Origin: Acidaminococcus sp.
GTDB lineage: Bacteria; Bacillota; Negativicutes; Acidaminococcales; Acidaminococcaceae
Assembly (NCBI GenBank): GCA_022482815.1
Contig: JAKVOM010000001.1
Span: 2,252,946-2,316,945 of the forward strand
DNA: 64,000 bases
Reading direction: 5' to 3'
This document shows, in pieces, positions 56,479-63,991 of this stretch (position 1 is the stretch's first letter; each line of letters starts with the position of its first letter). The notes under the pieces are model-generated. The model was not told the origin of the DNA, searched no databases, and saw nothing but the letters and a program-made list of their open reading frames with translations. Made by a program: the position numbers and the translations under genes.

Positions 56479-57086
56479 GGTTCCCACTCCTTAAAGGCCT
56501 TCAGCATGGCAAGACCTGCAGCGGAAGATTTTTCCGGGTGGAACTGGAAGCCCTGTACATTGTCTTTACCGACGGATGCAACGATGGTCGTACCGTAGTC
56601 ACAAACGGAGGTAATAACAGAAGGATCTTCCGGTTTGGCAGCAAAGCTATGTACGAAATAAACCATCTTACCGTCAGCGTCTTTCATAAGCGGAGACGGA
56701 TTGACGACTTTCAGTTTATTCCAGCCCATGTGCGGCACTTTAAACGGGGTCTTGATAAGCTCTACCTGCCCTTTTAAGAGGCCGAGACCCTTTACCCCAG
56801 GTGATTCTTCACTGCCTTCAAAAAGCAGCTGCTCGCCTAAGCAAATGCCCAGGAAGGGCACACCTTTATTTACGACTTCATAAATGACGTCAATTAAGTT
56901 AGCGGCTTTCAAATGTTCCATGCAGTCGCCGAATACACCTACTCCGGGAAGAATGACTTTTGGGGCAGCGGCGATGACTTTCGGGTCAGAAGAAATCTCG
57001 GGATCGGCACCGATCTTCTTTAAGCCATTAAATACACTGTGGAGGTTTCCACGACCAGAGTCGATGATGACGATTTTATTACTCAT
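56475..57086 (-). CDS. hisH: Imidazole glycerol phosphate synthase, glutaminase subunit
   Basis: 203 residues from the ATG at 57086 (MSNKIVIIDSGRGNLHSV) behind GAGAGGTGAG; a GTG four codons earlier overlaps that site. Class I amidotransferase triad: Cys in FLGICLGEQLLF, His and Glu in GFQFHPEKSS. Delivers ammonia from glutamine to HisF. Confidence 0.95.
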   Translation of the reverse strand: MSNKIVIIDSGRGNLHSVFNGLKKIGADPEISSDPKVIAAAPKVILPGVGVFGDCMEHLKAANLIDVIYEVVNKGVPFLGICLGEQLLFEGSEESPGVKGLGLLKGQVELIKTPFKVPHMGWNKLKVVNPSPLMKDADGKMVYFVHSFAAKPEDPSVITSVCDYGTTIVASVGKDNVQGFQFHPEKSSAAGLAMLKAFKEWEP

Positions 57087-57112
57087 AAGAACACTCACCT
57101 CTCAAATTTACT

Positions 57113-57841
57113 GAGTGGCTAGTGGTTAGTGAGTAGTGGTTAGTACACCCGCAATTAAGAATTATGTCGCTGATTCCTGAGAAAGTGAATCAGCTTCCTT
57201 AACTTATAAGCGAGTGCATTACTAGTGTCCTCTTCTTCACTCAACACCTTCTTAGAAGTTTCCGAATGAGGGCACTGGTCATTTTGATAATTTCTGTGGC
57301 TTCACCATTAATACTATTAAAAGTTGCTGCATCTACGAACTTTCTCATCCTGCAAATCAGTATTTGAGTTTTTACTTCAGAAAGTGATCCTCTTGCTATA
57401 TACAGGAAATGCACAAATTCTTTTGTTGAGTGTCTTCCATAACCCTCAGCAATATTGAGGGATATCGAAGTTACAGCCCGACGCATTTGCTTATCAAGAG
57501 CATATCTCTCATCAGAAGGTAATTGCTCAAGCACATCATAAATGACGTCCGCTAACGCAACAGATCTCTGCCAAATTTCTAAATCTTCATAACTACGAAT
57601 CATATTCTTCCTCCAATGTTACGAATTTTGCAGGCACTCAATATGCCTACTAGCTGCAAAAAGTCCCAAAATTTTTACTGGTATAGATGCAAAGATATAT
57701 CTATTGTACAAAATTTTGTACTTAAAAGCAACGAAACACAGAGAAAAAATCACAATTCTAAGAAAAACTAGCTATTAAAAATTGCGATACAAACTGCTGC
57801 GCCGATTGTACTAACCACTTTCCACTAGCCACTAACCACTC
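57113..57841. mobile_element. Four-helix-bundle gene cassette bounded by 34-bp inverted repeats
   Basis: Left end 57113-57146 (GAGTGGCTAGTGGTTAGTGA..GTGGTTAGTAC) and right end 57808-57841 are inverted repeats matching at 29 of 34 positions by my count. Between them lies a single gene. The cassette splits hisB from hisH. The same repeat occurs alone at 4498-4530 and in related form at about 40412 and 45648. Confidence 0.6.
57241..57603 (-). CDS. Four-helix-bundle protein (23S rRNA intervening-sequence type)
   Basis: 120 residues with the family (PF05635) pattern: YEDLEIWQRSVALADVIYDV, LPSDERYALDKQMRRAVTSI, SLNIAEGYGRHSTKEFVHFL and ARGSLSEVKTQILICR. ATG at 57603 behind GGAGGAAG. Relatives are often encoded inside 23S rRNA intervening sequences or scattered through genomes; function unknown, probably nucleic-acid binding. 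No rRNA is nearby. Confidence 0.88.
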   Translation of the reverse strand: MIRSYEDLEIWQRSVALADVIYDVLEQLPSDERYALDKQMRRAVTSISLNIAEGYGRHSTKEFVHFLYIARGSLSEVKTQILICRMRKFVDAATFNSINGEATEIIKMTSALIRKLLRRC

Positions 57842-57847
57842 TATTTT

Positions 57848-58432
57848 TTACAAACTCCCCTTACTACTCATAATTCCGTGCACCCGGGGATCGATGGCTA
57901 CGGCTTCCGACAGCGCCCGTCCGAAGCCTTTGAAGATGGCTTCGAGCATATGGTGGGTGTTCTTGCCGTACGGAAGGTTGACGTGGAGGGTCATGCCGCT
58001 GTGGACGGCGATGGCACGGAAGAAGTCTTCGCCCATTTCGGTATCAAAGGTACCGAGCATATTTCTTGGGATATCAGCGTTCCATACGAGGTAAGGACGG
58101 CCGGACAGATCCAGTACGATTTCAGCCAGGGCTTCGTCCATAGGCAGAAGGAAGCTGCCGTAACGGTGGATGCCGACTTTGTCTCCCAGGGCCTGGGTCA
58201 GGGCATCGCCGAAGGTAATGCCGACGTCTTCCACGGTATGGTGGCAATCGACATCAAGGTCGCCTTTGGCCTTAACGGTGAGGTCGAACTGTCCGTGGAC
58301 AGCGACCAGGGTCAGCATATGGTTCAGGAATCCGACGCCCGTATCGATATCGTTCTTACCGGTACCGTCGAGATTCAATTTTACATAGATTGAAGTTTCC
58401 TTTGTTTCTCTTTTGACTTCCGCTTCCCGCAT
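57848..58432 (-). CDS. hisB: Imidazoleglycerol-phosphate dehydratase
   Basis: 194 residues from the ATG at 58432, with GGGAAGGA upstream inside the end of hisC. Monofunctional form: GVGFLNHMLTLVAVHGQFDL, CHHTVEDVGITFG, YGSFLLPMDEALAEIVLDLS and KNTHHMLEAIFKGFGRAL carry the manganese-binding His/Glu residues. No fused phosphatase domain; histidinol-phosphatase must be elsewhere. Confidence 0.96.
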   Translation of the reverse strand: MREAEVKRETKETSIYVKLNLDGTGKNDIDTGVGFLNHMLTLVAVHGQFDLTVKAKGDLDVDCHHTVEDVGITFGDALTQALGDKVGIHRYGSFLLPMDEALAEIVLDLSGRPYLVWNADIPRNMLGTFDTEMGEDFFRAIAVHSGMTLHVNLPYGKNTHHMLEAIFKGFGRALSEAVAIDPRVHGIMSSKGSL

Positions 58433-58434
58433 AA

Positions 58435-59598
58435 TCAATCCTTCCCTTCTTTAAGAATATCCCCTATGGTTTCCAAAATCTTTGCATTTTCTTCCGGCAG
58501 ACCGACGGAAATACGCAGGCAACCCGGAAGTTTCGGATTATGAGAGTAATTTCTCACAAGAATCTTACGGCTCAGCAGGGTATTGAAAAGATAGGAACCT
58601 GCCGCCATAGCTTTGGCATCTTCCGTATCGGCTTTCTCGCCAGACTGCTTATAGAGGTTTGTGAGGACATCCCCTACCGGCTTGAGGCAAAGGAAGTTAG
58701 ATCCGGAAGGATACACGTAAAAACCAAGGTCTTCAAGGCCTTTTTTCAGCACGGTACGCTGCGCCACGAGGTGAGCGACGCGCTGATTCAAATAGTCTTT
58801 TTCTTTATAAAGCAGCTCGCCGATAGCCAGGGTAAAACCGTTGACGTGATACGGGAGCATGGCTTTCTGCATAATCTTCATGACGGGCATGCTGCCGGCG
58901 CCGTAACCAATACGCAGACCGGCAAGGCCATACGCTTTGGAGAAGGTACGCAGGACAAGGAGGTTGTCATATTTGGAAACGAGGTCCAGCGTGGAATTCT
59001 TGGAGGCGTCTTTACCGTCGTTACTGAATTCGATATACGCTTCATCCATGACGACGAGGCAGTCCACGTTTTTGATGACTTTTTCCATTGCTTCGTGCGT
59101 GTTGAAGCTGCCTGTCGGGTTATTCGGATTGCAGATGATAACGACGTTGGGCTGCTCTTTCTTGCAGAATTCGATAAGGGCATCAGGGTCGACCTGACAT
59201 TCCTTGGTCAGCGGGAACGGGGCCGGAGTGCTGTCTGCCAATACTGCATACGTCTCATACATGGAGAAGGACGGAGACGGATAGGAAATCTTTCTGCCTT
59301 TGCCGCCGAAGGCGTAGCAGAGTTTTTCAAGCAGTTCGCTCGAGCCGTTGCCGAGGGTAATCTGGAAGGGATCCAGGTTCAGGTTCTTGGCGATGAGACG
59401 GCAAAGATTTTCGCCGTGCATGGCGGGGTAACGGTTGATTGGGTATTTGGAGATGGTTTGGAGGATTTTCTGCTCCATTTCATCTCCGCAGTATTCGTTG
59501 GTTTCGTTGGCGTTTACAATAATATCCGCATCGGGTACGGTCTCCACAACGTAGTCTTCTACCTGGGAAAGGCTGTCCCGGCCTTTGTAAGTTGACAT
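58435..59598 (-). CDS. hisC: Histidinol-phosphate aminotransferase
   Basis: 387 residues, fold-type I PLP enzyme: DIIVNANETNEYCGDEM, LGNGSSELLEKLCYAFG, ICNPNNPTGS, VVMDEAYIEFS and the PLP lysine in RTFSKAYGLAGLRIGYG. ATG at 59598 behind GGAGG. Directly coupled to hisB. Its own promoter is needed because a terminator and repeats separate it from hisG. Confidence 0.95.
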   Translation of the reverse strand: MSTYKGRDSLSQVEDYVVETVPDADIIVNANETNEYCGDEMEQKILQTISKYPINRYPAMHGENLCRLIAKNLNLDPFQITLGNGSSELLEKLCYAFGGKGRKISYPSPSFSMYETYAVLADSTPAPFPLTKECQVDPDALIEFCKKEQPNVVIICNPNNPTGSFNTHEAMEKVIKNVDCLVVMDEAYIEFSNDGKDASKNSTLDLVSKYDNLLVLRTFSKAYGLAGLRIGYGAGSMPVMKIMQKAMLPYHVNGFTLAIGELLYKEKDYLNQRVAHLVAQRTVLKKGLEDLGFYVYPSGSNFLCLKPVGDVLTNLYKQSGEKADTEDAKAMAAGSYLFNTLLSRKILVRNYSHNPKLPGCLRISVGLPEENAKILETIGDILKEGKD

Positions 59599-60041
59599 GA
59601 GTGTTTACCTCCTAGGAAATGTTTAAGATATACGAAAATTTACTAACACATTGCTATACTTTTGTAACTACTAACCTATACAGAAGGTTAGAAGAAGTTT
59701 AAGGGTCATCACCCACCGCTTACCGGAAGTCCCGATACCATCGGGCCTTCCTGCGGTCCCCCCTCTTCAATGTCGCACAGCGACGTCGAAGAGGGTCTCT
59801 AGTGCCTCGATTGGGGTTTAGTTTGGATTTTACAGGTGCTTAATCGTACCAATCCCTGTTATCCTACTGAATACCCACCGCAAGTGGTCCCCCCTCTTAT
59901 TTTTTTTACAAAAAAACAAGAGGGCTGCTGCTCTAATTGGAGATTTGGTTTGAATTTTACAGGTGTTCTATCGTACCAATTCCTGTTAGCCTACTGAATC
60001 CCCACCGCTGGCGGCTGAAATTGAAATTTTGATTTCTAAAT
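59599..60041. repeat. Repeat tract replacing hisD position
   Basis: 59690-59805 is a DUF559-family right half (CATCACCCACCGC, then CCCTCTTCAATGTCGCACAG and GACGTCGAAGAGGG). Then a unit with TTTACAGGTG..TCGTACCAAT..CCTGTTA..CTACTGAAT..CCCACCGC occurs twice, about 130 bases apart; a more diverged third copy is near 2890-2945. No part can be read as histidinol dehydrogenase. Confidence 0.55.
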
Positions 60042-60045
60042 GACA

Positions 60046-60084
60046 AAGCCCGCTTTTCCTTGTAATGTCGAGGACTGCGGGCTT
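60046..60084. terminator. Terminator after hisG
   Basis: AAGCCCGC..GCGGGCTT around a 23-base loop, followed on the minus strand by TGTCATTT. It directly follows hisG. Confidence 0.65.
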
Positions 60085-60094
60085 CATTTCAGGC

Positions 60095-60745
60095 TTAGGT
60101 TACAGGTTCTTCTTTCAATACTTTTTTCAAATCACGAACGAGCTTCTTGATGCGCTGGTGCTGCAGGCGGAAGCTGACTTTGTTGGCGATGAGCCGTGCC
60201 GAGCTCGGGTACACCATGGCGACTTCTTTCAGGTTGTTTTCCCGAAGGGTCGTGCCGGTTTCCACAATATCGACGATGAGTTCACTCAGGCCTACAATCG
60301 GTGCCAGCTCGATGGAACCGTTCAGTTTGATGATTTCCATCTGCATGCCCATCTTATCGAAGAAGGCGGTGGCACTGTTGGGATACTTGGTCGCTACCCG
60401 CATATGGGTGTAATCCATGATATTCGGTAGCACCTTGGACGCGGGCAGTGCCATCATGAGGTGGCATTTTCCGTAGCCCATATCAAGGAGTTCGTAGACG
60501 TCCTTATTTTCTTCAATGAGAACGTCCTTGCCGATAATCCCGATATCTGCGGCGCCATATTCCACGTAGGTGGGCAAATCCATCGTTTTGACGATGATGA
60601 ACCGCACTTTGGTATCTTCGTTCGTGATGACGAGTTTGCGGGAATCTTCGACGACGTTATCCGCCGAGACCCCGACTTTCGCCAGTATCTGTACCGATTT
60701 ATCGAATAATTTGCCTTTTGGCAAAGCAATTGTCAGATAGTCCAT
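60095..60745 (-). CDS. hisG: ATP phosphoribosyltransferase, short form
   Basis: 216 residues: LTIALPKGKLFDKSVQILAK, YGAADIGIIGKDVLIE, MMALPASK, RVATKYPN and the PRPP loop VDIVETGTTLRENNL. It lacks the C-terminal regulatory domain, so it needs HisZ, which is encoded 16 bases upstream. First committed step of histidine synthesis. Confidence 0.96.
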   Translation of the reverse strand: MDYLTIALPKGKLFDKSVQILAKVGVSADNVVEDSRKLVITNEDTKVRFIIVKTMDLPTYVEYGAADIGIIGKDVLIEENKDVYELLDMGYGKCHLMMALPASKVLPNIMDYTHMRVATKYPNSATAFFDKMGMQMEIIKLNGSIELAPIVGLSELIVDIVETGTTLRENNLKEVAMVYPSSARLIANKVSFRLQHQRIKKLVRDLKKVLKEEPVT

Positions 60746-60761
60746 AATATCGTCCCCTCAC

Positions 60762-61934
60762 TTACCGTACATAGACGAGTGCTTCGCAGTGGTTGGCTTC
60801 GCACGCCTTGGCTGCCTGTTCCGGCGTCATCGGTGCGGTCGCCGTCTTCACTGTCTTACCGCCTTTACGCAGTTCCATCGCCTTGCGGATTGCTTCTTTT
60901 TCATTGCCTTTCTTCCAGGCAACGAACATATCCCATGTCGATTTGCTCTTAAATACACCTTCACGGCGCATGGAGAGGATGATACGGTCTATACCCATGG
61001 CAAAGCCGGTGGCAGGCATCGGTTTGCCAAATTTTGCCATCATGTTATCGTAACGGCCTCCGCCGCAGATATTAAATCCAATCTGCGGGCCATAGGCCTC
61101 AAAGACCATGCCGGTATAATAATCGAAGTTGCGGACGAGACTCAGGTCAAAGTTGATGTAGTCTGTCATGTCGTACGCTTCGCACAGGTCAAAGATGGCA
61201 AGCAGATTGTCCAGGGCCTCAATGCATTTGGGGTTGGTCATCCGCTTTTTCAGGTTGCGGAGCATATCGGGACCGCCCTGCATATAGAGCAGCTGCTGCA
61301 GGACTTTGCGCACCGGTTCGTAAGAGACAACTTCAGCCGCTTTCTCAAGGGCTACGGAATTGTGCGTCAGAATCATTTGTTTGACGCGTTCTTTCTGACT
61401 GGGAGAAAGTTCGGCATCGTCAATGAGCCCTGCCAGGAAACCGCTGTGACCGACACTCAGGATGAAGTGTTCAAGACCTGCCGCTTTGAGGCTGCTCACG
61501 GCCAGGGCGAGCACTTCGGCATCAGCTTCAGGACCGGCATCTCCGAAAAGTTCCACGCCGGCCTGTGAGAATTCGTTTTGACGTCCGGCCTGGTTTTCTT
61601 CATAACGAAAGACGTTAGCAATATAAAAAAGACGCTTACTACCTTCGTCCCCCCGCATCCGGGTCACGACCATACGTGCCAGCGGCGTTGTCATTTCGCT
61701 CCGCAGCATGAAGGTACGGTTATCGCGGCCAAGAAATTTCATGCTTTCATTGGACGCACCGGCACCGCTCAGTTCGAAGGTATCAGCGTATTCGAAGGTC
61801 GGAGTAATCGCCTCGTCATAGCCCCAGGCTACGAAGTTATTGGCGATGCGATCCTCCATTTCCCTCTTCATCCGGGCTTCGCCCGGCAGTATATCTTTTG
61901 TACCATTAGGAATTTGCAGCAAATTTGCAGTCAT
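60762..61934 (-). CDS. hisZ: ATP phosphoribosyltransferase regulatory subunit
   Basis: 390 residues, histidyl-tRNA-synthetase-like: IPNGTKDILPGEARMKREME, RSEMTTPLARMVVTRM (motif 2 region), RQNEFSQAGVELFG, FDYYTGMVFEAYG, GGGRYDNMMAKFG and TGFAMGIDRIILSM. A partner HisG_S directly downstream identifies it as HisZ rather than HisRS. A roughly 75-residue C-terminal domain is kept. One base follows the YerC-like gene. Confidence 0.93.
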   Translation of the reverse strand: MTANLLQIPNGTKDILPGEARMKREMEDRIANNFVAWGYDEAITPTFEYADTFELSGAGASNESMKFLGRDNRTFMLRSEMTTPLARMVVTRMRGDEGSKRLFYIANVFRYEENQAGRQNEFSQAGVELFGDAGPEADAEVLALAVSSLKAAGLEHFILSVGHSGFLAGLIDDAELSPSQKERVKQMILTHNSVALEKAAEVVSYEPVRKVLQQLLYMQGGPDMLRNLKKRMTNPKCIEALDNLLAIFDLCEAYDMTDYINFDLSLVRNFDYYTGMVFEAYGPQIGFNICGGGRYDNMMAKFGKPMPATGFAMGIDRIILSMRREGVFKSKSTWDMFVAWKKGNEKEAIRKAMELRKGGKTVKTATAPMTPEQAAKACEANHCEALVYVR

Positions 61935-61935
61935 A

Positions 61936-62238
61936 TTATTTAGAATCTCCCTCGCTGAGGAGCAGTGGGATAATCTTTCGATATCCTCCGGCTCCGTAAT
62001 TTAAACATCGATTGACACGCGAAACGGTCGTGCTGCTGGCCCCCGTATCATTAACGATCTTGGCATAATTTTCGCCACGATGAAGACGCACCGCCACTTC
62101 CAGACGCTGACTCAACGCCTTGAGTTCGTTAGGCGTGCAGATATCTTCCATAAAGTCGAGACATAATTTTTCATCCTTGGCAAGAAGAAAAGCTTTAGCC
62201 AATTGTTGGATTTCTTTTTTATTCAGTCCGGCCTGCAT
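61936..62238 (-). CDS. YerC/YecD TrpR-like regulator heading the his genes
   Basis: 100 residues: EDICTPNELKALSQRLEVAV, GENYAKIVNDTGASSTTVSR, VNRCLNYGAGGYRKII: the TrpR-family helix-turn-helix of YerC/YecD. Placement one base before hisZ fits the proposal that YerC-type proteins repress histidine genes in Firmicutes (HisR). ATG at 62238 behind AGGAAGGG. An intact corepressor-type regulator, likely autoregulated. Confidence 0.85.
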   Translation of the reverse strand: MQAGLNKKEIQQLAKAFLLAKDEKLCLDFMEDICTPNELKALSQRLEVAVRLHRGENYAKIVNDTGASSTTVSRVNRCLNYGAGGYRKIIPLLLSEGDSK

Positions 62239-62330
62239 CGCTATACCCTTCCTTTCAATTGAGGATTGCTTTGATAGTTTACTTCGCTAATACGATAACA
62301 CATTAATATAAGATATGCAACCCTTTTGGA
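62239..62330 (-). promoter_or_regulatory. Promoter region of the yerC-hisZG unit
   Basis: On the minus strand TTGCAT and TATCGT are 17 bases apart (about 62290-62318), followed by an imperfect dyad, GTTATCG-N6-CGAAGTAAAC, overlapping the -10. The dyad is a possible site for the YerC-like regulator, but imperfect. Confidence 0.4.
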
Positions 62331-62374
62331 GTAAAAAGAGTGTAAAAGCTGTGGGCGATGGAGGCGACGGGAAG

Positions 62375-63200
62375 AAAAAAAGAAGCTATCATCCACTGCA
62401 AGGACCTTCTTCGACGCCGCTTTGCGGCATTGAAGAAGGGGGCCCGCTTTGCGGGGGATGATGACCCTTATTACCTTCTTTCACTTCACGCAGTGAAGTA
62501 GAAAGAGGAGGGCCATTTATGGCGGAAGATTTCTTTTATATTCCCCTTTACTTCCATTTTTGGTCCATTCGCACCTTCAACTGCACACTTTTACTTTGTT
62601 TTCCTGTATAGTAGCCGTATATGCTAAATAAAATTTCTACAATTGGAGGTACTCATGGACAGAGGAAGAAATGCAGTTTCGTTCGCAGAATATGATGAAC
62701 TACGAAAAAATGCAAGAATGATGCGTAAAAACATGACCGTGGTTGAAAAAATTTTATGGTATCAAGTTCTTAAGAAACTTCCTGTACGATTCTTAAGGCA
62801 AAAAATTATTTATTATTATATCGTTGATTTTTACTGTGCAAAAGCAAAATTAATTGTAGAGGTCGATGGGATTCAACATACTGAAAAAGATGTTGAGGAA
62901 TATGATGCTAAAAGAACTGCATTTCTCAGGAGCAGAGGGTATGAATTAATCAGATTTTCTAATTCTGAGATTGCACATGATCTGTATGGGGTTGAAGATA
63001 GAATAAAGAAAGTCTTGGAGGAGAGATTAGGGAGGGAAGTATAAAGAGGTATGAGCATTAACCGGTAGATTGCTAGATTTTGTTACTGCTAACCGATAGT
63101 GAAGGAAAAATTTTTAAGGGACATCACCCACCGCAAGCGGTTCCCCCTCTTCAATGTCGCGCAGCGACGTCGAAGAGGGTCACTAAAGATGTTTGAGTTC
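62375..63200. mobile_element. DUF559 cassette, copy E (intact gene)
   Basis: Left end AAAAAAGAAGCTATCATCC is the clearest inverted counterpart of the GATGATAGCTTCTTTT ends of other copies. Left hairpins in the GAAGAAG/GCCGC TTT GCGGC version; intact gene; right CACCGCAAGCGG and CCCTCTTC..GTCGC GCA GCGAC..GAAGAGGG to 63181. It then runs into a second, partial repeat at 63260-63325. Confidence 0.7.
62655..63044 (+). CDS. DUF559 (VSR-like PD-(D/E)XK) nuclease, copy E
   Basis: 129 residues, ATG at 62655 behind GGAGGTACTC. N-terminal half is like copy D (NAVSFAEY, KLPVRFL), C-terminal half like copy C (TEKDVEEY, LRSRGYELIRF, GVEDRIKK), so it looks mosaic. Upstream of this ATG the frame open in copies C and D is broken by an indel (TTCTTTTATATTCCCC), which supports this start. 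Confidence 0.8.
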   Translation: MDRGRNAVSFAEYDELRKNARMMRKNMTVVEKILWYQVLKKLPVRFLRQKIIYYYIVDFYCAKAKLIVEVDGIQHTEKDVEEYDAKRTAFLRSRGYELIRFSNSEIAHDLYGVEDRIKKVLEERLGREV

Positions 63201-63325
63201 TTCTTAGATTTTTTCTATGCGGCTCCGCTCGTTGCGGCTTCGGAAGGTTCCTACAAAAAATTTACTTAGCTGTGTTAGATTTTTATTGCTGCTGACAGAT
63301 ACTGAAGAAAAAAATTTTAAGGGAC
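63201..63325. repeat. Partial right-half repeat carrying the intron
   Basis: GCGGCTCC..CGTTGCGGC words, then TGTTAGATTTTTATTGCTGC and AAAAAAATTTTAAGGGACGT, the start of another family right half; it is interrupted by the intron at 63326. Confidence 0.55.
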
Positions 63326-63991
63326 GTCGAGTAGACGGGTCGAGTTGCCTCGCCCGCCCCTCACAGAACCGTACGTGCGGTTTTCCCGCATACGGCTCTT
63401 AGAATAATCTTTCAGCACCATATCTGCACTCTTGCACTCGGTGCCTTAATTTCTGTGTCGCAATTTCCATTATGGTAACCTCTTTGTCTTACCTTCTGTT
63501 TTGAGACAGAAATCGATTATTCTTTGCCCCCTTCGCTCCGCCTACTTTCATAGGTTTCATCACTACTATGAGGCAATCCGACTACTGACTCAGCTTTTGC
63601 CAACCTCCGTACAGTTAAGTATTTAAGTCAGCATACCATTGTCCCTTGGACTGAGTCAGTTCTCCCAGGTACATGAATAGTGTTTGTGTACTCGCCGTGC
63701 ACTTGGACCCCGATGGAACTCTGTGCAGTTCTCGCCGCAGTTTCCTGCTAACGAACTGTACGCTTCTGCCTGCGACCGGTGATAAGGTATCGGCTTCCAT
63801 ATTACGGTTAACGAGGCTGATTCTGCTTTACGCCTTGCTCATCGCATTTGGCATTACGGCTCTCACACTCCCTGTCTACGCTTCATGCTCACCTCACGGC
63901 TCTGCATGCAAGACTCGGTACCAGCTGCTTGCTAGGCTTTACTGGATTCGGACTTTCACCGAACTATACTATTCACGCCGAACTGGCGCAC
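63326..63991 (-). ncRNA. Group II intron, about 666 nt, without intron-encoded protein
   Basis: On the minus strand it starts GTGCGCCAGTTCGGCGTG (63991) and contains GGTGAAAGTCCGAATCC-type domain I sequence. Domain V lies at 63365-63398: 34 nt, GAGCCGTATGCGG, GAAA loop, CCGCACGTACGGTTCT. Domain VI-like sequence follows to 63326. The exons GTGGGTGAC and GTCCCTTAAA join to the uninterrupted repeat found at about 46490-46505. No reverse transcriptase frame fits; only a 23-codon stub (MEIATQKLRHRV..) precedes domain V. Confidence 0.75.

Noticed and set aside
59599-60041. A hisD pseudogene between hisG and hisC
   Set aside because: All six frames of the interval read as repeat sequence; no stretch resembling histidinol dehydrogenase could be found.
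60762-61934. Histidyl-tRNA synthetase
   Set aside because: The protein is HisRS-like, but the adjacent short HisG, which needs HisZ, and the his operon context identify it as HisZ.
63615-63800. 61-codon minus-strand frame in the intron
   Set aside because: It lies in the structured part of the group II intron and has no reverse transcriptase motifs.
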